The notes below the pieces were generated by a model. The model had not been told where the DNA came from. It made no database searches and worked only from the letters and a program-made list of their open reading frames with translations. From positions 135,785 through 199,784 of the forward strand of contig CACYZF010000010.1 of assembly GCA_902778895.1 (NCBI GenBank): a stretch of 64,000 bases of DNA, in the 5' to 3' direction. This document shows positions 17,150 to 26,947 of the stretch, piece by piece. Position 1 is the first letter of the stretch. Every line of letters begins with the position of its first letter. The position numbers were made by a program, and so were the translations under genes. Source of the DNA: an uncultured bacterium (GTDB lineage: Bacteria > Verrucomicrobiota > Lentisphaeria > Victivallales > UBA1829).

Positions 17150-18037
17150 TTAGAACAGAAGCACGATCCACCGTCCGGCCCAGTACAGCACCTCGGCGGG
17201 CAGCATCGCGATATCCATAAGGACTGCGCCGCCAACAAGGTACCATCCACCTTTCACGCCGTCTTCTCTTGTTTCTTTTTTTGCGATGGCATTGAATTCC
17301 TCTTCGAACGGCTGCAGCTCAAAAACACGATGATACGACCAGGGAATGGAATCCTCCTCGTTGGATATTCTGGCGGTCAAGACCTCATAACGGTTTCCCT
17401 TTTTTCCACGCGGGAATACCAGGATGGACCTCTCTCGACGATACGCTTTGCCGTTATCCCAGACTGTAACGCAAAACGGCTGTGACAGTTTATCCCGGTC
17501 GTCGGGATGAATGATCAAGCGAAAGGTGCCATCGGGCCAGACGTTGTGATAGTAATCGGGAACGGGGTTGTTGCTTCCGATGGAATCCAGCAGGAAAGGA
17601 AAAAGATAATCCACCGGGACCGGGCTGCTCCACTTTGAAGTCGGGACACTTCTTGACTTGGCTTGCTCCTGGGACGGATCTTCCTTGACCTCCAGCGTAA
17701 AGAGGAACATTCCATCCGGGACGGGGTCCGTCGGGATCCGTTTCTTGAAATGCGCTCCATCCGAACGTATGTAGCCTCCCGAGGGACTTTCTCGGTAGAT
17801 TCCCAGCACGGAAGAATAAACGATTTCGCGGCCATCGGGAGACAGCTCGAAATGACGGTCTTCGAGTTTGACTCTTCGGGGCCAGATATAACCGATCGTC
17901 CAGATCGTGCAGCTTCCGCCGAACAAGCAGACGATGACGAGAGAAATGGCAAAATACCCGAAAAGAACGATCAGGCACGACCTGAGCCATTTCCGTTTTC
18001 TGTTTTTCTTCGGTTCACTGGAGCTTGTTTGCTGCAT
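17150..18037 (-). CDS. hypothetical membrane-anchored protein
   Basis: A 295-residue protein with no recognised domain. A basic N-terminus (KKNRKRKWLRS) leads into one strong hydrophobic segment (CLIVLFGYFAISLVIVCLF). Next is a soluble region with FELSPDGREIVYSS and a C-terminal hydrophobic stretch GGAVLMDIAMLPAEVLYWAG, which recalls the end of YceK-type small envelope proteins. I prefer ATG 18037 because GGAGG lies 11 nt upstream; an in-frame ATG at 18055 overlaps that site. Codon use is less GC-biased than its neighbours, and family A repeats bracket it, so it may be acquired. Function unknown. Confidence 0.7.
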   Translation of the reverse strand: MQQTSSSEPKKNRKRKWLRSCLIVLFGYFAISLVIVCLFGGSCTIWTIGYIWPRRVKLEDRHFELSPDGREIVYSSVLGIYRESPSGGYIRSDGAHFKKRIPTDPVPDGMFLFTLEVKEDPSQEQAKSRSVPTSKWSSPVPVDYLFPFLLDSIGSNNPVPDYYHNVWPDGTFRLIIHPDDRDKLSQPFCVTVWDNGKAYRRERSILVFPRGKKGNRYEVLTARISNEEDSIPWSYHRVFELQPFEEEFNAIAKKETREDGVKGGWYLVGGAVLMDIAMLPAEVLYWAGRWIVLLF

Positions 18038-18128
18038 GGTATAGTTTTCCTCCATAGGTGTTGCCGGTTGGGGGCATGCAGGACGTTAAGCGGGGAACAA
18101 CCCGTTCATTTTTTTATATCCGAACAAT

Positions 18129-18157
18129 AATCTATCACATGAACCTGGGATAGTCAA
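18129..18157 (-). promoter_or_regulatory. sigma-70 promoter of the hypothetical membrane protein gene
   Basis: On the minus strand TTGACT (18157-18152), 17-bp spacer, TAGATT (18134-18129), about 90 nt before the start. Confidence 0.6.
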
Positions 18158-18207
18158 GCACGATTTCCGCCTTTTTCGGATTATTTATGAGATTAAGAAC
18201 AAAGAAA

Positions 18208-18360
18208 GGACGCAGACGCGTCCACGCTTCGCTGGGGGCGCTTCGCGCCTTGGAAAACTCGCTTACGCTCGCACATCTTTTCTTAACCGCGAGGCGCGAA
18301 AGCCAGAGTTTATAGAGAACGGAGGAGGTTGCCCGTTGGTACCGCGAGGCGCGAAAGGCA
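18208..18360 (-). repeat. dispersed palindromic repeat family A, copy 3
   Basis: Inverted relative to copies 1 and 2. It begins with hairpin GGACGC-AGAC-GCGTCC, then CGCTTCGCTGGGGGC, hairpin GGCGC/GCGCC, a CTCGCTTACGCTCG segment and two ACCGCGAGGCGCGAA elements. No gene lies in 18038-18450. Confidence 0.85.
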
Positions 18361-18390
18361 AATAGATGAGGATTTATGCCATCGAATGGA

Positions 18391-18433
18391 TGGAGGATAA
18401 TCTGTCCGATCCAAGAAACGGGATTATCCTCCA
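18391..18433. repeat. 12-bp perfect inverted repeat at the 3' end of the copper ATPase gene
   Basis: TGGAGGATAATC (18391-18402) and GATTATCCTCCA (18422-18433) are perfect arms around a 19-nt loop, 18 bp past the copA stop. There is no T-run on either side, so it is not a standard terminator. Confidence 0.6.
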
Positions 18434-18450
18434 AACAATTATCCGCGTTC

Positions 18451-20991
18451 TCAGCGGAATTTGCGCAGGCGGAGGGCGTTCGTCACCACGAAGAGCGAAC
18501 TGCACGCCATCGCCGCCGTGCCGAGCATGGGATGCAGACGCCAGCCCCAGAGCGGATACAGCACGCCCGCCGCGACCGGAATCCCGAGCACGTTGTAGAA
18601 GAACGCCCAGAAGAGGTTCAGGCGGATATTGCGCATAACGGCGCGGCTGAGACGGACCGCGGTCACAACGTCGCGCAGGTCGCCGCGCAGCAGCACCACG
18701 TCGGCGGTCTCCATCGCGATGTCCGTGCCGCCGCCGATGGCGATCCCGACGTCCGCCCGGGCGAGCGCGGCGGCGTCGTTGATGCCGTCGCCGACCATCG
18801 CCACTTTTGCCCCGTCCTGCTGAAGCCCGCGGATGCACGCCTCCTTGCCGTCCGGCAGGACGCCCGCGATCACGCGGTCGATCCTGAGTTCGGACGCGGC
18901 GGCATTCGCCGCGACCTCGGTGTCTCCGGTCAGCAGCACGGTCTTCAACCCGAGGTCATGAAGCGCGCGCAGGGCGTCCGCGCTGCCGTCCTTCACGGTG
19001 TCGCGGAGCGCCATAACGGAGCATAGCTTTTTCGCATCGCGGTCTGCCATGAAAAGCAGGCTGTGGCCGCCGGATTCCAGTTCGCGGATCAGTTTTTCCT
19101 GCTCAGACAGTGATATTCCCTCGCGTTCCATCAGGCGTGCGTTGCCGCAGACGTACCGGACGCCGCCGACCTTGCCGGACACGCCCATCCCCGGCATCGC
19201 GGAAAAATCCTTTACGCTCGCATCTGACACACTCACGCCGTGTTCCTGCGCGTACTGCACGACGGCGCGCGCGAAGGGGTGTTCCGACTTCGATTCGAGC
19301 GGGGCGGCGATCTTCAGAAACGCAGCTTCCCCTCCCCCGGATTCCGCGCTGTCCGAGTTCAGCGTCACCACGCGGGTCACGCGGTGCCGCCCCTCGGTTA
19401 CGGTTCCGGTCTTGTCCAGCACGATGGTCCCAACGGCGTGAAGTTCCTCCAGAGCGGCGGCGTTCTTGAACAGGATTCCGTACTTGGAACCGACGCCCGT
19501 GCCGACCATGATCGCGATCGGCGTGGCGAGCCCAAGCGCGCACGGACAGCTGATGACCAGCACTGCGATCGCCGTCGTGAGCGCGAAATACACGGATTCA
19601 TGCCCGACGAACAGCCAGACGCACCCGGCAGCAAGCGCCGCGACCAGCACGACCGGCACGAAAACGCCGCTTACGCGGTCCGCGAAACGCGAGATCGGCG
19701 CGCTGGAGTTCGACGCGCTCTCCACCAGCTGGATGATGCGCGACAGCGTGGAGTCGCGCCCGACGCGTTCCGCACGGAACCGGAACGAGCCGTTCACGTT
19801 CATCGTGCCACTCACCACATGGTCGCCGGGCTCCTTGCCCGCGGGGACGCTCTCCCCGGTCACGCTCGACTGGTCCACCGTGCCGTTCCCGCTCACGACC
19901 ACGCCGTCCGCCGGGATCGACGATCCGGGCCGGATCACCACGACGTCGCCGACCGTGAGTTCATCCGCCGCGATCTCGACCTCGTTTCCGCCCCGGACCA
20001 CGACCGCGGTCTTCGGCGACAGATTCATCAGGCGGGACACGGCGTCCGTTGTGCGGCGTTTCGCCCTCGCCTCCAGGTATTTCCCGAACGTCACGAGCAC
20101 CAGGATCATGCCCGCCGTCTCGAAATACAGATTGCCCGCCGCCTCGGACACGCGCGCGGCGTCCCCCTGCATCTTCCCGAGCAGCATTTCCCCGGTCATC
20201 ACAAGGCTGTACAGCACGCTCGCGCCGGACCCGAGCATGATGAGCGAATCCATGTTCGGCGACAGCTTCAGGAAGCGCCGCGCGCCGCTCACGAAATATA
20301 CGCGGTTCACGAACAGGAGCGGGATCACGAAAACGAGCTGGAGCCAGGCGGCGTCGAGCGGATACTCCTTCAGCCAGCCGTGCATGGACGAAAACGCGAC
20401 ATACATGAGCGGAAGCATCAGGATCGCCGACCAGATGAACTGGCGGAGCAGTTCGCGGCTGGGATCGGGGATAGAGGCTGTCGCTTTATTCGGGATCGGT
20501 TTTGTCTGTTCTGGGGTTTCTTGTACAGGTGCCGCCTTCGGCGTCTCTTCGAGCAGCTCGGCCGTAAATCCGGCGTTCTTCACAGCATCAATGATCTTTT
20601 GCGGCATATCCGGCGCATTTTCGCATTTCACGGTCATGCGTCCTGTGATCAAATTGACCTCGGCAGACTGCACGCCGGGAACCGCCTTTACGGCCTTCGC
20701 CACGTGCGCCTGACAGGACGCGCACCGCATCCCGCCCACCTGAAAAACATGTTCGACAACGGCGACGGGCGCGGGCGCTTCTTCCACAAGTTCGGCGGTA
20801 AATCCGGCATTCTTCACCGCCTCCTCGATCTTTTGCGGCATATCCGGCGCATCGTCCGTTTCCACGGTCATGCGTCCCGTGATCAGATTGACCTCGGCAT
20901 CCAGTACGCCGGGAACAGCCTTTACGGCCTTCGCCACGTGCGCCTGACACGACGCGCAGCGCATCCCGCCCACCTGAAACAAATGTCTCAT
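18451..20991 (-). CDS. copA: copper-translocating P1B-type ATPase
   Basis: An 846-residue inner-membrane pump that exports Cu(I). Two N-terminal heavy-metal-binding domains carry GMRCASC at about residues 9-15 and 88-94. Next come the membrane helices, the phosphatase loop TGES, the metal-site CPC in ISCPCALGLATP, the phosphorylation motif DKTGTVTEG, and the hinge MVGDGINDAAALARADVG. The two metal-binding domains are almost identical, pointing to a recent internal duplication. A 21-nt or so gap separates it from the upstream antiporter, so they may share a transcript. No copper chaperone or CueR-like regulator lies next to it. Confidence 0.95.
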   Translation of the reverse strand: MRHLFQVGGMRCASCQAHVAKAVKAVPGVLDAEVNLITGRMTVETDDAPDMPQKIEEAVKNAGFTAELVEEAPAPVAVVEHVFQVGGMRCASCQAHVAKAVKAVPGVQSAEVNLITGRMTVKCENAPDMPQKIIDAVKNAGFTAELLEETPKAAPVQETPEQTKPIPNKATASIPDPSRELLRQFIWSAILMLPLMYVAFSSMHGWLKEYPLDAAWLQLVFVIPLLFVNRVYFVSGARRFLKLSPNMDSLIMLGSGASVLYSLVMTGEMLLGKMQGDAARVSEAAGNLYFETAGMILVLVTFGKYLEARAKRRTTDAVSRLMNLSPKTAVVVRGGNEVEIAADELTVGDVVVIRPGSSIPADGVVVSGNGTVDQSSVTGESVPAGKEPGDHVVSGTMNVNGSFRFRAERVGRDSTLSRIIQLVESASNSSAPISRFADRVSGVFVPVVLVAALAAGCVWLFVGHESVYFALTTAIAVLVISCPCALGLATPIAIMVGTGVGSKYGILFKNAAALEELHAVGTIVLDKTGTVTEGRHRVTRVVTLNSDSAESGGGEAAFLKIAAPLESKSEHPFARAVVQYAQEHGVSVSDASVKDFSAMPGMGVSGKVGGVRYVCGNARLMEREGISLSEQEKLIRELESGGHSLLFMADRDAKKLCSVMALRDTVKDGSADALRALHDLGLKTVLLTGDTEVAANAAASELRIDRVIAGVLPDGKEACIRGLQQDGAKVAMVGDGINDAAALARADVGIAIGGGTDIAMETADVVLLRGDLRDVVTAVRLSRAVMRNIRLNLFWAFFYNVLGIPVAAGVLYPLWGWRLHPMLGTAAMACSSLFVVTNALRLRKFR

Positions 20992-21021
20992 TGTTCAACC
21001 TCCATTTTTATAAAGCTATCA

Positions 21022-23160
21022 TCATATCGGAATCGCCATCGTCGTCGCGGATTCGGGCGAACCTGCCATCGGAGAATGCGTCAGCTGAACAAACGCCGCG
21101 GCCTGCTCCTCGCTGCCGATCGCCGCGATCAGGTCGCCGGCGTGCAGGACCGTGTCCGGGCGCGGATTCGCGTCGATCCTGCCCTTGTGGATCACGCCCA
21201 CGATGGACATGCCGGTCCGGGCACGGACCTGCGACTCCTCGATGGAACGCCCGACCAGGGGGCTGTCCGGCTGGACCTGCGTCCATTGAAGCGCGATCAT
21301 GCCGTTGAACGCACGGATCTTTTCGGCGAGCGCGAACGCCGGGCTGTCTTCGAGCATAGGCTTGTAGCGGCTGGCACGGACGGAATCCAGATAGTTCTGG
21401 ATGCGCGCCTCGGAAATGTCGTTCAGCACCAGGATGCGCCGGGTCAGCTCCAGCGACACCTCGAAATTCGACAGGATGATCTCGTTGACGGTCTCGTCGG
21501 AAAGGCGCTTTTCATTCTCGGGCGAGGCGGCGCACATGACCGTGAGAATATCCGGATTGAACCTGCGCGCCAGTTCGATGATCGCCAGGCATTCCTCAAG
21601 TTTGTCAATCATCGGCACCAGGACTTTCGCGTCCCGGATATGGGCCGCGGTCAGGATGATGTCGCTCATGGGGTCGCCGTAGATCACGTTGAGCCCCTCG
21701 GCCTGCGCCTCGCGGTAGGCATCGTAGAACGGTTCGACGATCACGTATTTCAGTTTCAGGCGTGTCAGAACGTGCGCGATCACGCGCGAAATCCGCCCGC
21801 CGCCGATCAGTACCATGTGGTCTTCCAGGTCGGGCTGAGGCAGCTCGATTTTTCTGCTTTGCAGATTCCGCCAGACGGTCCGGCGGAGCAGCGAATAGAC
21901 CGGAGCCGTGAGGTTGTTGATGATCGGACCGACGATCATGGAGCAGACGACCACGCAGAGGATCAGCGAGTACAGCTCGGTCGTGATGAATCCGGCCATC
22001 AGGCCGGTCCCGATCACCACGAACGCGATCTCCGAAGTCGGAAACATCCCGAACAGCATCGCAACCGGGATCACATTGCGGTACTTGAAGAGCCATGTGA
22101 CAGCGGCCAGGAACGCCGTACGCGCAAATCCGGTCAGGATGACCAGCACGGCCACGAGCCACCAGTGCATGCCCAGGTACCGTACGTCGAGCATCATCCC
22201 GATGGAGACGAAGAACAGCATAGCGAAGAAGTCGCGCACGGGGGACAGCTCGGACAGCGCCTTTTTCCCGTACGCACTGTCGCTCAGAACGATGCCCGCC
22301 AGGAACGCGCCGAACGAGAAGGACACATGCATCGCCACGGAGATCGCGCCGGACACCAACGCGATGCCGGTGATGGACAGCAGGAACAGTTCCTTCGACT
22401 CCAGGCGCGCCGCGTGTTCCGTGAGTTTCGGCAGATACCGGGCGCCGACCGTCAGCATCAGCGCCATGAACGTCGTGCTGAGTATCAGCGGCATCAGCGA
22501 GGAAACGCCCCCCCCGGCCGACGACAGCGCGCCGAGCTGGCAGACCAGCAGCATCAGCGGCATCACGGTCAGGTCCTGCACGATGGAGACGCCGATCATG
22601 ACACGTCCGGAGAGCGAGTTTTCGAACCCTTTGCTGGAGAGCGTCTTCAGGACGACCGCGGTACTGGTGGAGACAAAGCAGATGCCGAAGAGGAACAGCG
22701 AAACGTTCGAGCTGAACAGCGGGATCTTCGTATCTCCGGCATAATTGACGGACGGATCACGGCTCAGCAGCCATGCGATCCCGGTCCCCGCCAGAAACGT
22801 GAAAAGGACCTGCGCCAGAGCGCCGAAGACCGCGATCCTGAAAACGGGCCGGATGTCCTTTTTGGAGAATTCCAGCCCCATGGAAAACAGCAGCAGCGCC
22901 ACGCCGACGTTCGCCAGCGAGTTCACCGCGGTGTTCGCGACTTCGCCCAACCCGGCCTTGAACAAATAGCCGACCACTACGCCCGCGAGAATATATCCCA
23001 GGATCAACGGCTGTTTGAGTTTCTTCGCCACAGCGCCGCCGATCAGGCCGGTGACCACGATCAGGAGCAGAGCTGTCAGGATCGCATCCTCGTCCGTGAC
23101 GCTCATGTTGCTTGTCAGTTCCAGGAACCAGGACCGGATGCGCGTCAGGTAATCGGCCAT
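21022..23160 (-). CDS. CPA2-family cation/proton antiporter with TrkA domains (KefB-like)
   Basis: About 712 residues. The first 410 or so form a 12-13 helix Na+/H+ exchanger fold (PLILGYILAGVVVGYLF, ALLLFSMGLEFS, FSFGAFLAGIVLSDS). A TrkA_N Rossmann domain follows (DHMVLIGGGRISRVIAHVL) and then a TrkA_C domain (SPLVGRSIEESQVRARTGMS). Such proteins export K+ or Na+ for protons under ligand control. I choose ATG 23160 because GGGGG sits 9 nt upstream; an in-frame ATG at 23169 abuts that site. The ABC exporter ends 18-27 nt upstream, so the three genes down to copA look like one minus-strand unit. Confidence 0.88.
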   Translation of the reverse strand: MADYLTRIRSWFLELTSNMSVTDEDAILTALLLIVVTGLIGGAVAKKLKQPLILGYILAGVVVGYLFKAGLGEVANTAVNSLANVGVALLLFSMGLEFSKKDIRPVFRIAVFGALAQVLFTFLAGTGIAWLLSRDPSVNYAGDTKIPLFSSNVSLFLFGICFVSTSTAVVLKTLSSKGFENSLSGRVMIGVSIVQDLTVMPLMLLVCQLGALSSAGGGVSSLMPLILSTTFMALMLTVGARYLPKLTEHAARLESKELFLLSITGIALVSGAISVAMHVSFSFGAFLAGIVLSDSAYGKKALSELSPVRDFFAMLFFVSIGMMLDVRYLGMHWWLVAVLVILTGFARTAFLAAVTWLFKYRNVIPVAMLFGMFPTSEIAFVVIGTGLMAGFITTELYSLILCVVVCSMIVGPIINNLTAPVYSLLRRTVWRNLQSRKIELPQPDLEDHMVLIGGGRISRVIAHVLTRLKLKYVIVEPFYDAYREAQAEGLNVIYGDPMSDIILTAAHIRDAKVLVPMIDKLEECLAIIELARRFNPDILTVMCAASPENEKRLSDETVNEIILSNFEVSLELTRRILVLNDISEARIQNYLDSVRASRYKPMLEDSPAFALAEKIRAFNGMIALQWTQVQPDSPLVGRSIEESQVRARTGMSIVGVIHKGRIDANPRPDTVLHAGDLIAAIGSEEQAAAFVQLTHSPMAGSPESATTMAIPI

Positions 23161-23187
23161 TGTTTCCATCCCCCTTCTTCCGGGCGG

Positions 23188-25236
23188 TCAGTCGTCGCGG
23201 TCCATGGAGAACTGCGTGTCGTGAAGCTTGCGGTAGCGTCCGTTCATGGCCAGCAGCTCCTCGTGTGTGCCGCGTTCCACGATCTCGCCCTTGTCCATCA
23301 CGAGGATCAGGTCGGCGTTGCGGATGGTGCTCAGACGGTGCGCGATGGCGAACACCGTACGGTTCTCCATGACGCGGTTCAGGGCGTCCTGGATGAGCTT
23401 TTCCGTCACGGTATCGAGCGCGCTGGTGGCCTCGTCGAGCACGAGGATCGGCGGATTCTTGAGGATGATTCGGGCGAGCGCGATACGCTGTTTCTCGCCG
23501 CCGGAGAGCTTGCAGCCCTTTTCGCCGGCCTCCTCCTCATATCCGAGCGGATGAGTGCCGGAAACGATGAAATGATGCGCATTGGCGCGCTTCGCCGCCT
23601 CCTGAATCTCTTCCATATTGGCGCCGGGACGGCTGTACGCGATGTTGTTCGCGATCGTGTCGTTGAAGATGATCGGCTCCTGCGTCACGATGCCGATCTG
23701 ACGGCGCAGGGAAGCAATCGAATAGTCTCTCACATTCCGCCCGTCGATCCGCACCTCGCCGCCCGTCACGTCGTACAGACGGGACAGCAGGGACGCGATC
23801 GTGGTCTTGCCGCTGCCGGTCTCGCCGACCACGGCGACCATCTTGCCGCGGGGGATGGAGAACGAGATGTCGCGGATGACGTCGCGGCCGGGCTCGTAGG
23901 CGAACGACACATGGTCGAAGACGATCGAATCGCGGAACGAGAAAAGATCGACGGCATCCTTCTTTTCCGGAAGCGCCGTATCCGTATCGACCAGGTCGAA
24001 ATAGCGGTCCGCGGCGGCCATGCTGCGTTGGAGGTTGTTCACGATTTTGGTGATCTCCTTAATCGGCTGGTACATCAGGAACGCCGGAGCCAGCAGCATG
24101 AACATCTGGGAGATCGAAACGCCGCGGGCGTACGCATACACCAGGAACACCAGGGAAATCGTGGCCGTGACGGTCTCCATGAGCGGCGCCATGAAGAGCT
24201 TCAGGCGCAGGGCCTTCACGACCGTCCGGAAATACTTGCCGTTCACCAGCACGAATTTCCGCGTCTCGCGCGTTTCCGTGTGGTTCGACTTGATCAGCAG
24301 GATGCCGGAGAACGTCTCGTGCATACGGGAGACCAGTTCCGCCACCTGCGCGAACGCATTGCGGTAGATGCGGCGGATCTTGCGGGCGAGCACCATCACC
24401 GGGATCACGCAGACCGGCATGCCGAACACGATGACGATCAGCATGGTGGACATGTGCTGCTGGACGCTCACCATGATCATGGCGCAGAGACAGGCGACGA
24501 TCTCCAGCGGACACCGCGTGATGTCCGCGATCACGTCGGAGATCGAGCTCTCAATCATGGCGGTATCGTTGGTGCAGCGGCTGATGAGATGGCCCACGTC
24601 CTGATGCCCGAAGAATTTCATCGACTGGGAGAGCAGGCGTTCATACAGCAGATTGCGCATGTCCGCAATCACGCGGACGCTCACCCAGCGCATGTTGTAG
24701 TGGTTGATGTAGGTCGCGACGTTTTTCAGGATCCAGGCGAGGATGAACAGCACGGCGTAGACCATGAAGAACTGCCACGTCATGCGCCCGTAATCGTCCA
24801 CGATCGGGAACTCGAAATCCACAGGCCACTGCACCATAACCGAGCGTTTGCCGACCTCGATGGGCAGATGGAACGTCTTCTGATAGTCGCGGAGCTTGTC
24901 CAGCGCCTTGGTCAGTTTCGGGTCGGTGTCGACGGGGTGCATGATCTCAGAGACCATCCGCGTCTTTTCCTCGTCGCTCATGCCCTCCGGGGCGTCTTCG
25001 AGCGCTTCGATCACTTCTTCCGCCGTCTTCCGGCTTTTCACGGACTGCCCGGTGTCCTGGTCCACGATCATCGCCATGTCCGGCAGAAGCATCAGGCCCC
25101 CGAACAGCGATCCGCCGACCGTCAGGCCGGCCAGGATGCCGATCGAGAGCATGAGCCAGTACGGGCGTACGAAGCGCAGGATGCGCCAGTAGCTTACGGA
25201 CTTGAGTTTTTTCTCGTTTTCGGTGCGTCTGCTCAT
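23188..25236 (-). CDS. MsbA-like ABC exporter (fused membrane and ATPase domains)
   Basis: A 682-residue half-transporter. Residues about 20-430 are the six-helix exporter domain and 440-680 the ATPase. Visible motifs are Walker A GETGSGKTT, Q-loop VTQEP, signature LSGGEKQR, Walker B ILVLDEATS and the H-loop AIAHRLS. Between TM1 and TM2 there is an insertion of about 100 charged residues (roughly 55-150), far longer than the short periplasmic loop of MsbA. The cargo is therefore uncertain: lipid A or another lipid is possible, a peptide cannot be excluded. It starts at ATG 25236. Confidence 0.88.
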   Translation of the reverse strand: MSRRTENEKKLKSVSYWRILRFVRPYWLMLSIGILAGLTVGGSLFGGLMLLPDMAMIVDQDTGQSVKSRKTAEEVIEALEDAPEGMSDEEKTRMVSEIMHPVDTDPKLTKALDKLRDYQKTFHLPIEVGKRSVMVQWPVDFEFPIVDDYGRMTWQFFMVYAVLFILAWILKNVATYINHYNMRWVSVRVIADMRNLLYERLLSQSMKFFGHQDVGHLISRCTNDTAMIESSISDVIADITRCPLEIVACLCAMIMVSVQQHMSTMLIVIVFGMPVCVIPVMVLARKIRRIYRNAFAQVAELVSRMHETFSGILLIKSNHTETRETRKFVLVNGKYFRTVVKALRLKLFMAPLMETVTATISLVFLVYAYARGVSISQMFMLLAPAFLMYQPIKEITKIVNNLQRSMAAADRYFDLVDTDTALPEKKDAVDLFSFRDSIVFDHVSFAYEPGRDVIRDISFSIPRGKMVAVVGETGSGKTTIASLLSRLYDVTGGEVRIDGRNVRDYSIASLRRQIGIVTQEPIIFNDTIANNIAYSRPGANMEEIQEAAKRANAHHFIVSGTHPLGYEEEAGEKGCKLSGGEKQRIALARIILKNPPILVLDEATSALDTVTEKLIQDALNRVMENRTVFAIAHRLSTIRNADLILVMDKGEIVERGTHEELLAMNGRYRKLHDTQFSMDRDD

Positions 25237-25305
25237 GGATGTGCGGCGGGGTGGCGGAGGGGATTACGTTCGACAGGTTAATGTAGCATCTTGCGACATA
25301 TTTTT

Positions 25306-25337
25306 CAAGCTCGCGGGGGAAAAACCCGCGAAACTTG
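25306..25337. repeat. imperfect hairpin between pgi and the ABC exporter gene
   Basis: CAAGCTCGCGGG and CCCGCGAAACTTG form a stem. There is no T-run on the pgi transcript side, so a terminator role is doubtful. Confidence 0.4.
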
Positions 25338-25342
25338 CACGA

Positions 25343-26947
25343 TTATTTTGCTTCGACCGTGTACACCCAGCCGCCGTCCTTGCTCCAGGCCCGGCCGATG
25401 CGGACCGGAATCTGACGCGTATCGGAGTTCGCGGAGAGTTTCGCGAGGATGCCTTCGAGTTCGTAGAGATTGTCCTCGAGGTTGAGCTTCTGCGCGAGTT
25501 CGGCGGCGGAACCGGAGAACGGCGCGACGGAGGGAAGCGAAGCCTCGAGTCCGGTCAGGAGCTTGATCACGCCCTTGCTCGCGAGCTTGTACGCCTGCAC
25601 GCCGGGCTGGTGGAACGCATTGATATGGATGAGTTCGGCGTAGGCCGCCACTGCGCGTTCGTACAGCGCGATGATCATGCCCAGGCAGAACGCGTTCACG
25701 TCCGGGATCCGCATTTCGATCACGCTGCGGCCGTGTCCGCGGAGCGCGTTGGAGAGACCGGTCAGGAATCCGTGCAGATAGTCGCCCATGTCGATGCCGT
25801 CGGAGACGGGCGCGGGCGTGCTGTCCTTCAGGACCTCGATGAACGTGATAAAGAAGTCGTTGCGGCCGTCGTTGAGCTGCTGGATGAACGCGTGAGCATC
25901 GGTGCCGCCCTTGTTGCCGAAGACGTTAAGCCCCTGGTGGACCACGTTGCCGTCCAGGTCAAGCTCCTTGCCAAGGCTCTCCATCACCAGCTGCTGCAGA
26001 TAGCGCGACAGCAGGATCAGACGGTCGGAATACGGCACGATGACCATGTTCTTGTCGCCCTTGCCGTTTCCGGCGATGTACCACATGGCGGACATCATGT
26101 AGGCGGGATTGTGCAGCAGAACAGGATTGCGCGTGAGGGCGTCCATATGGCATGCGCCTTCCAGCAGCGCGCCGAAGTCGATCCCGGCGAGCGCGGCGGG
26201 CAGATGCCCCACGATGCTGGTCTCGCTGGTGCGGCCGCCGATGGATTCCGCCATCTCGAACGTCCTCAGCCAGCCCTCGCGGGAGGCGTGCAGGTCGAGT
26301 TCGCTGCCCTTCATGGTAATGGCGCAGGCGTGCTTGGCGAACGGCAGTCCGGCCTTCGCGTAAGCGTTCTCGCAGAAGATCATGTTGTTCTTGGTCTCCT
26401 GCGTGCCGCCTGACTTCGAGATGTTCACGACGAGCGTCGTTTCCAGGTCGCAGACGCGCATGGCGTCCACCGCCCCGGCCGTATCGGTGTTGTCAAGGAA
26501 GTAAATCTTCAGGTTACCGCCGCGCTGCTCTTCGCTGAGTTCGTTCCAGTACGGGCCGTTCAGCGCCATCTGGAGCAGCTGGGGACCGAGCGCGGACCCG
26601 CCGATGCCGTTGATGATCGCGGCCTGGAAACGCTTTCCGGTCGATCCGGTCAGCTTGCCGCCGCGGATGTCGGCGGCGAATTCCTCGACGTCGGCGAACT
26701 CGGCGCTGCCGGAGTACACGGAGCGGTCGGTGAAATGCGTGACTTTACGGTGTTCGTCCGGGTTCTTGATCTCGCCGCATTCGATCTTCTGCATTTCGGC
26801 GTGGACATTCGCGAACCGCGGCTCGATCGCCTGCAGATCCTCGTCCTCGAATTTCATTCCGGCAAAGTTGATCTGGAACGATGATTCTCCGTCGATGATG
26901 GTATATTTATGACAGCGTTCGATCCACATGGCGCTCTGTTCCGACAT
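25343..26947 (-). CDS. pgi: glucose-6-phosphate isomerase
   Basis: A 534-residue enzyme interconverting glucose-6-phosphate and fructose-6-phosphate in the cytosol. Seen are the sugar-phosphate-binding segments NGIGGSALGPQLLQ and VVNISKSGGTQETKNN, a two-SIS-domain layout, and QLNDGRNDFFITFIE with HINAFHQPGVQAYK towards the C-terminus. It belongs to the bacterial group in which the signature sequences are less canonical than in E. coli. ATG 26947 has AAAGGA 7 nt upstream. It is monocistronic with a near-consensus promoter and is divergent from the DUF4139 gene. Confidence 0.93.
   Translation of the reverse strand: MSEQSAMWIERCHKYTIIDGESSFQINFAGMKFEDEDLQAIEPRFANVHAEMQKIECGEIKNPDEHRKVTHFTDRSVYSGSAEFADVEEFAADIRGGKLTGSTGKRFQAAIINGIGGSALGPQLLQMALNGPYWNELSEEQRGGNLKIYFLDNTDTAGAVDAMRVCDLETTLVVNISKSGGTQETKNNMIFCENAYAKAGLPFAKHACAITMKGSELDLHASREGWLRTFEMAESIGGRTSETSIVGHLPAALAGIDFGALLEGACHMDALTRNPVLLHNPAYMMSAMWYIAGNGKGDKNMVIVPYSDRLILLSRYLQQLVMESLGKELDLDGNVVHQGLNVFGNKGGTDAHAFIQQLNDGRNDFFITFIEVLKDSTPAPVSDGIDMGDYLHGFLTGLSNALRGHGRSVIEMRIPDVNAFCLGMIIALYERAVAAYAELIHINAFHQPGVQAYKLASKGVIKLLTGLEASLPSVAPFSGSAAELAQKLNLEDNLYELEGILAKLSANSDTRQIPVRIGRAWSKDGGWVYTVEAK

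Noticed and set aside
19240..25281. A 2013-codon open frame on the plus strand
   Set aside because: It is antisense to copA, the antiporter and the ABC exporter, all with clear motifs. Its His/Arg/Asp-rich translation is what GC-rich antisense DNA gives.
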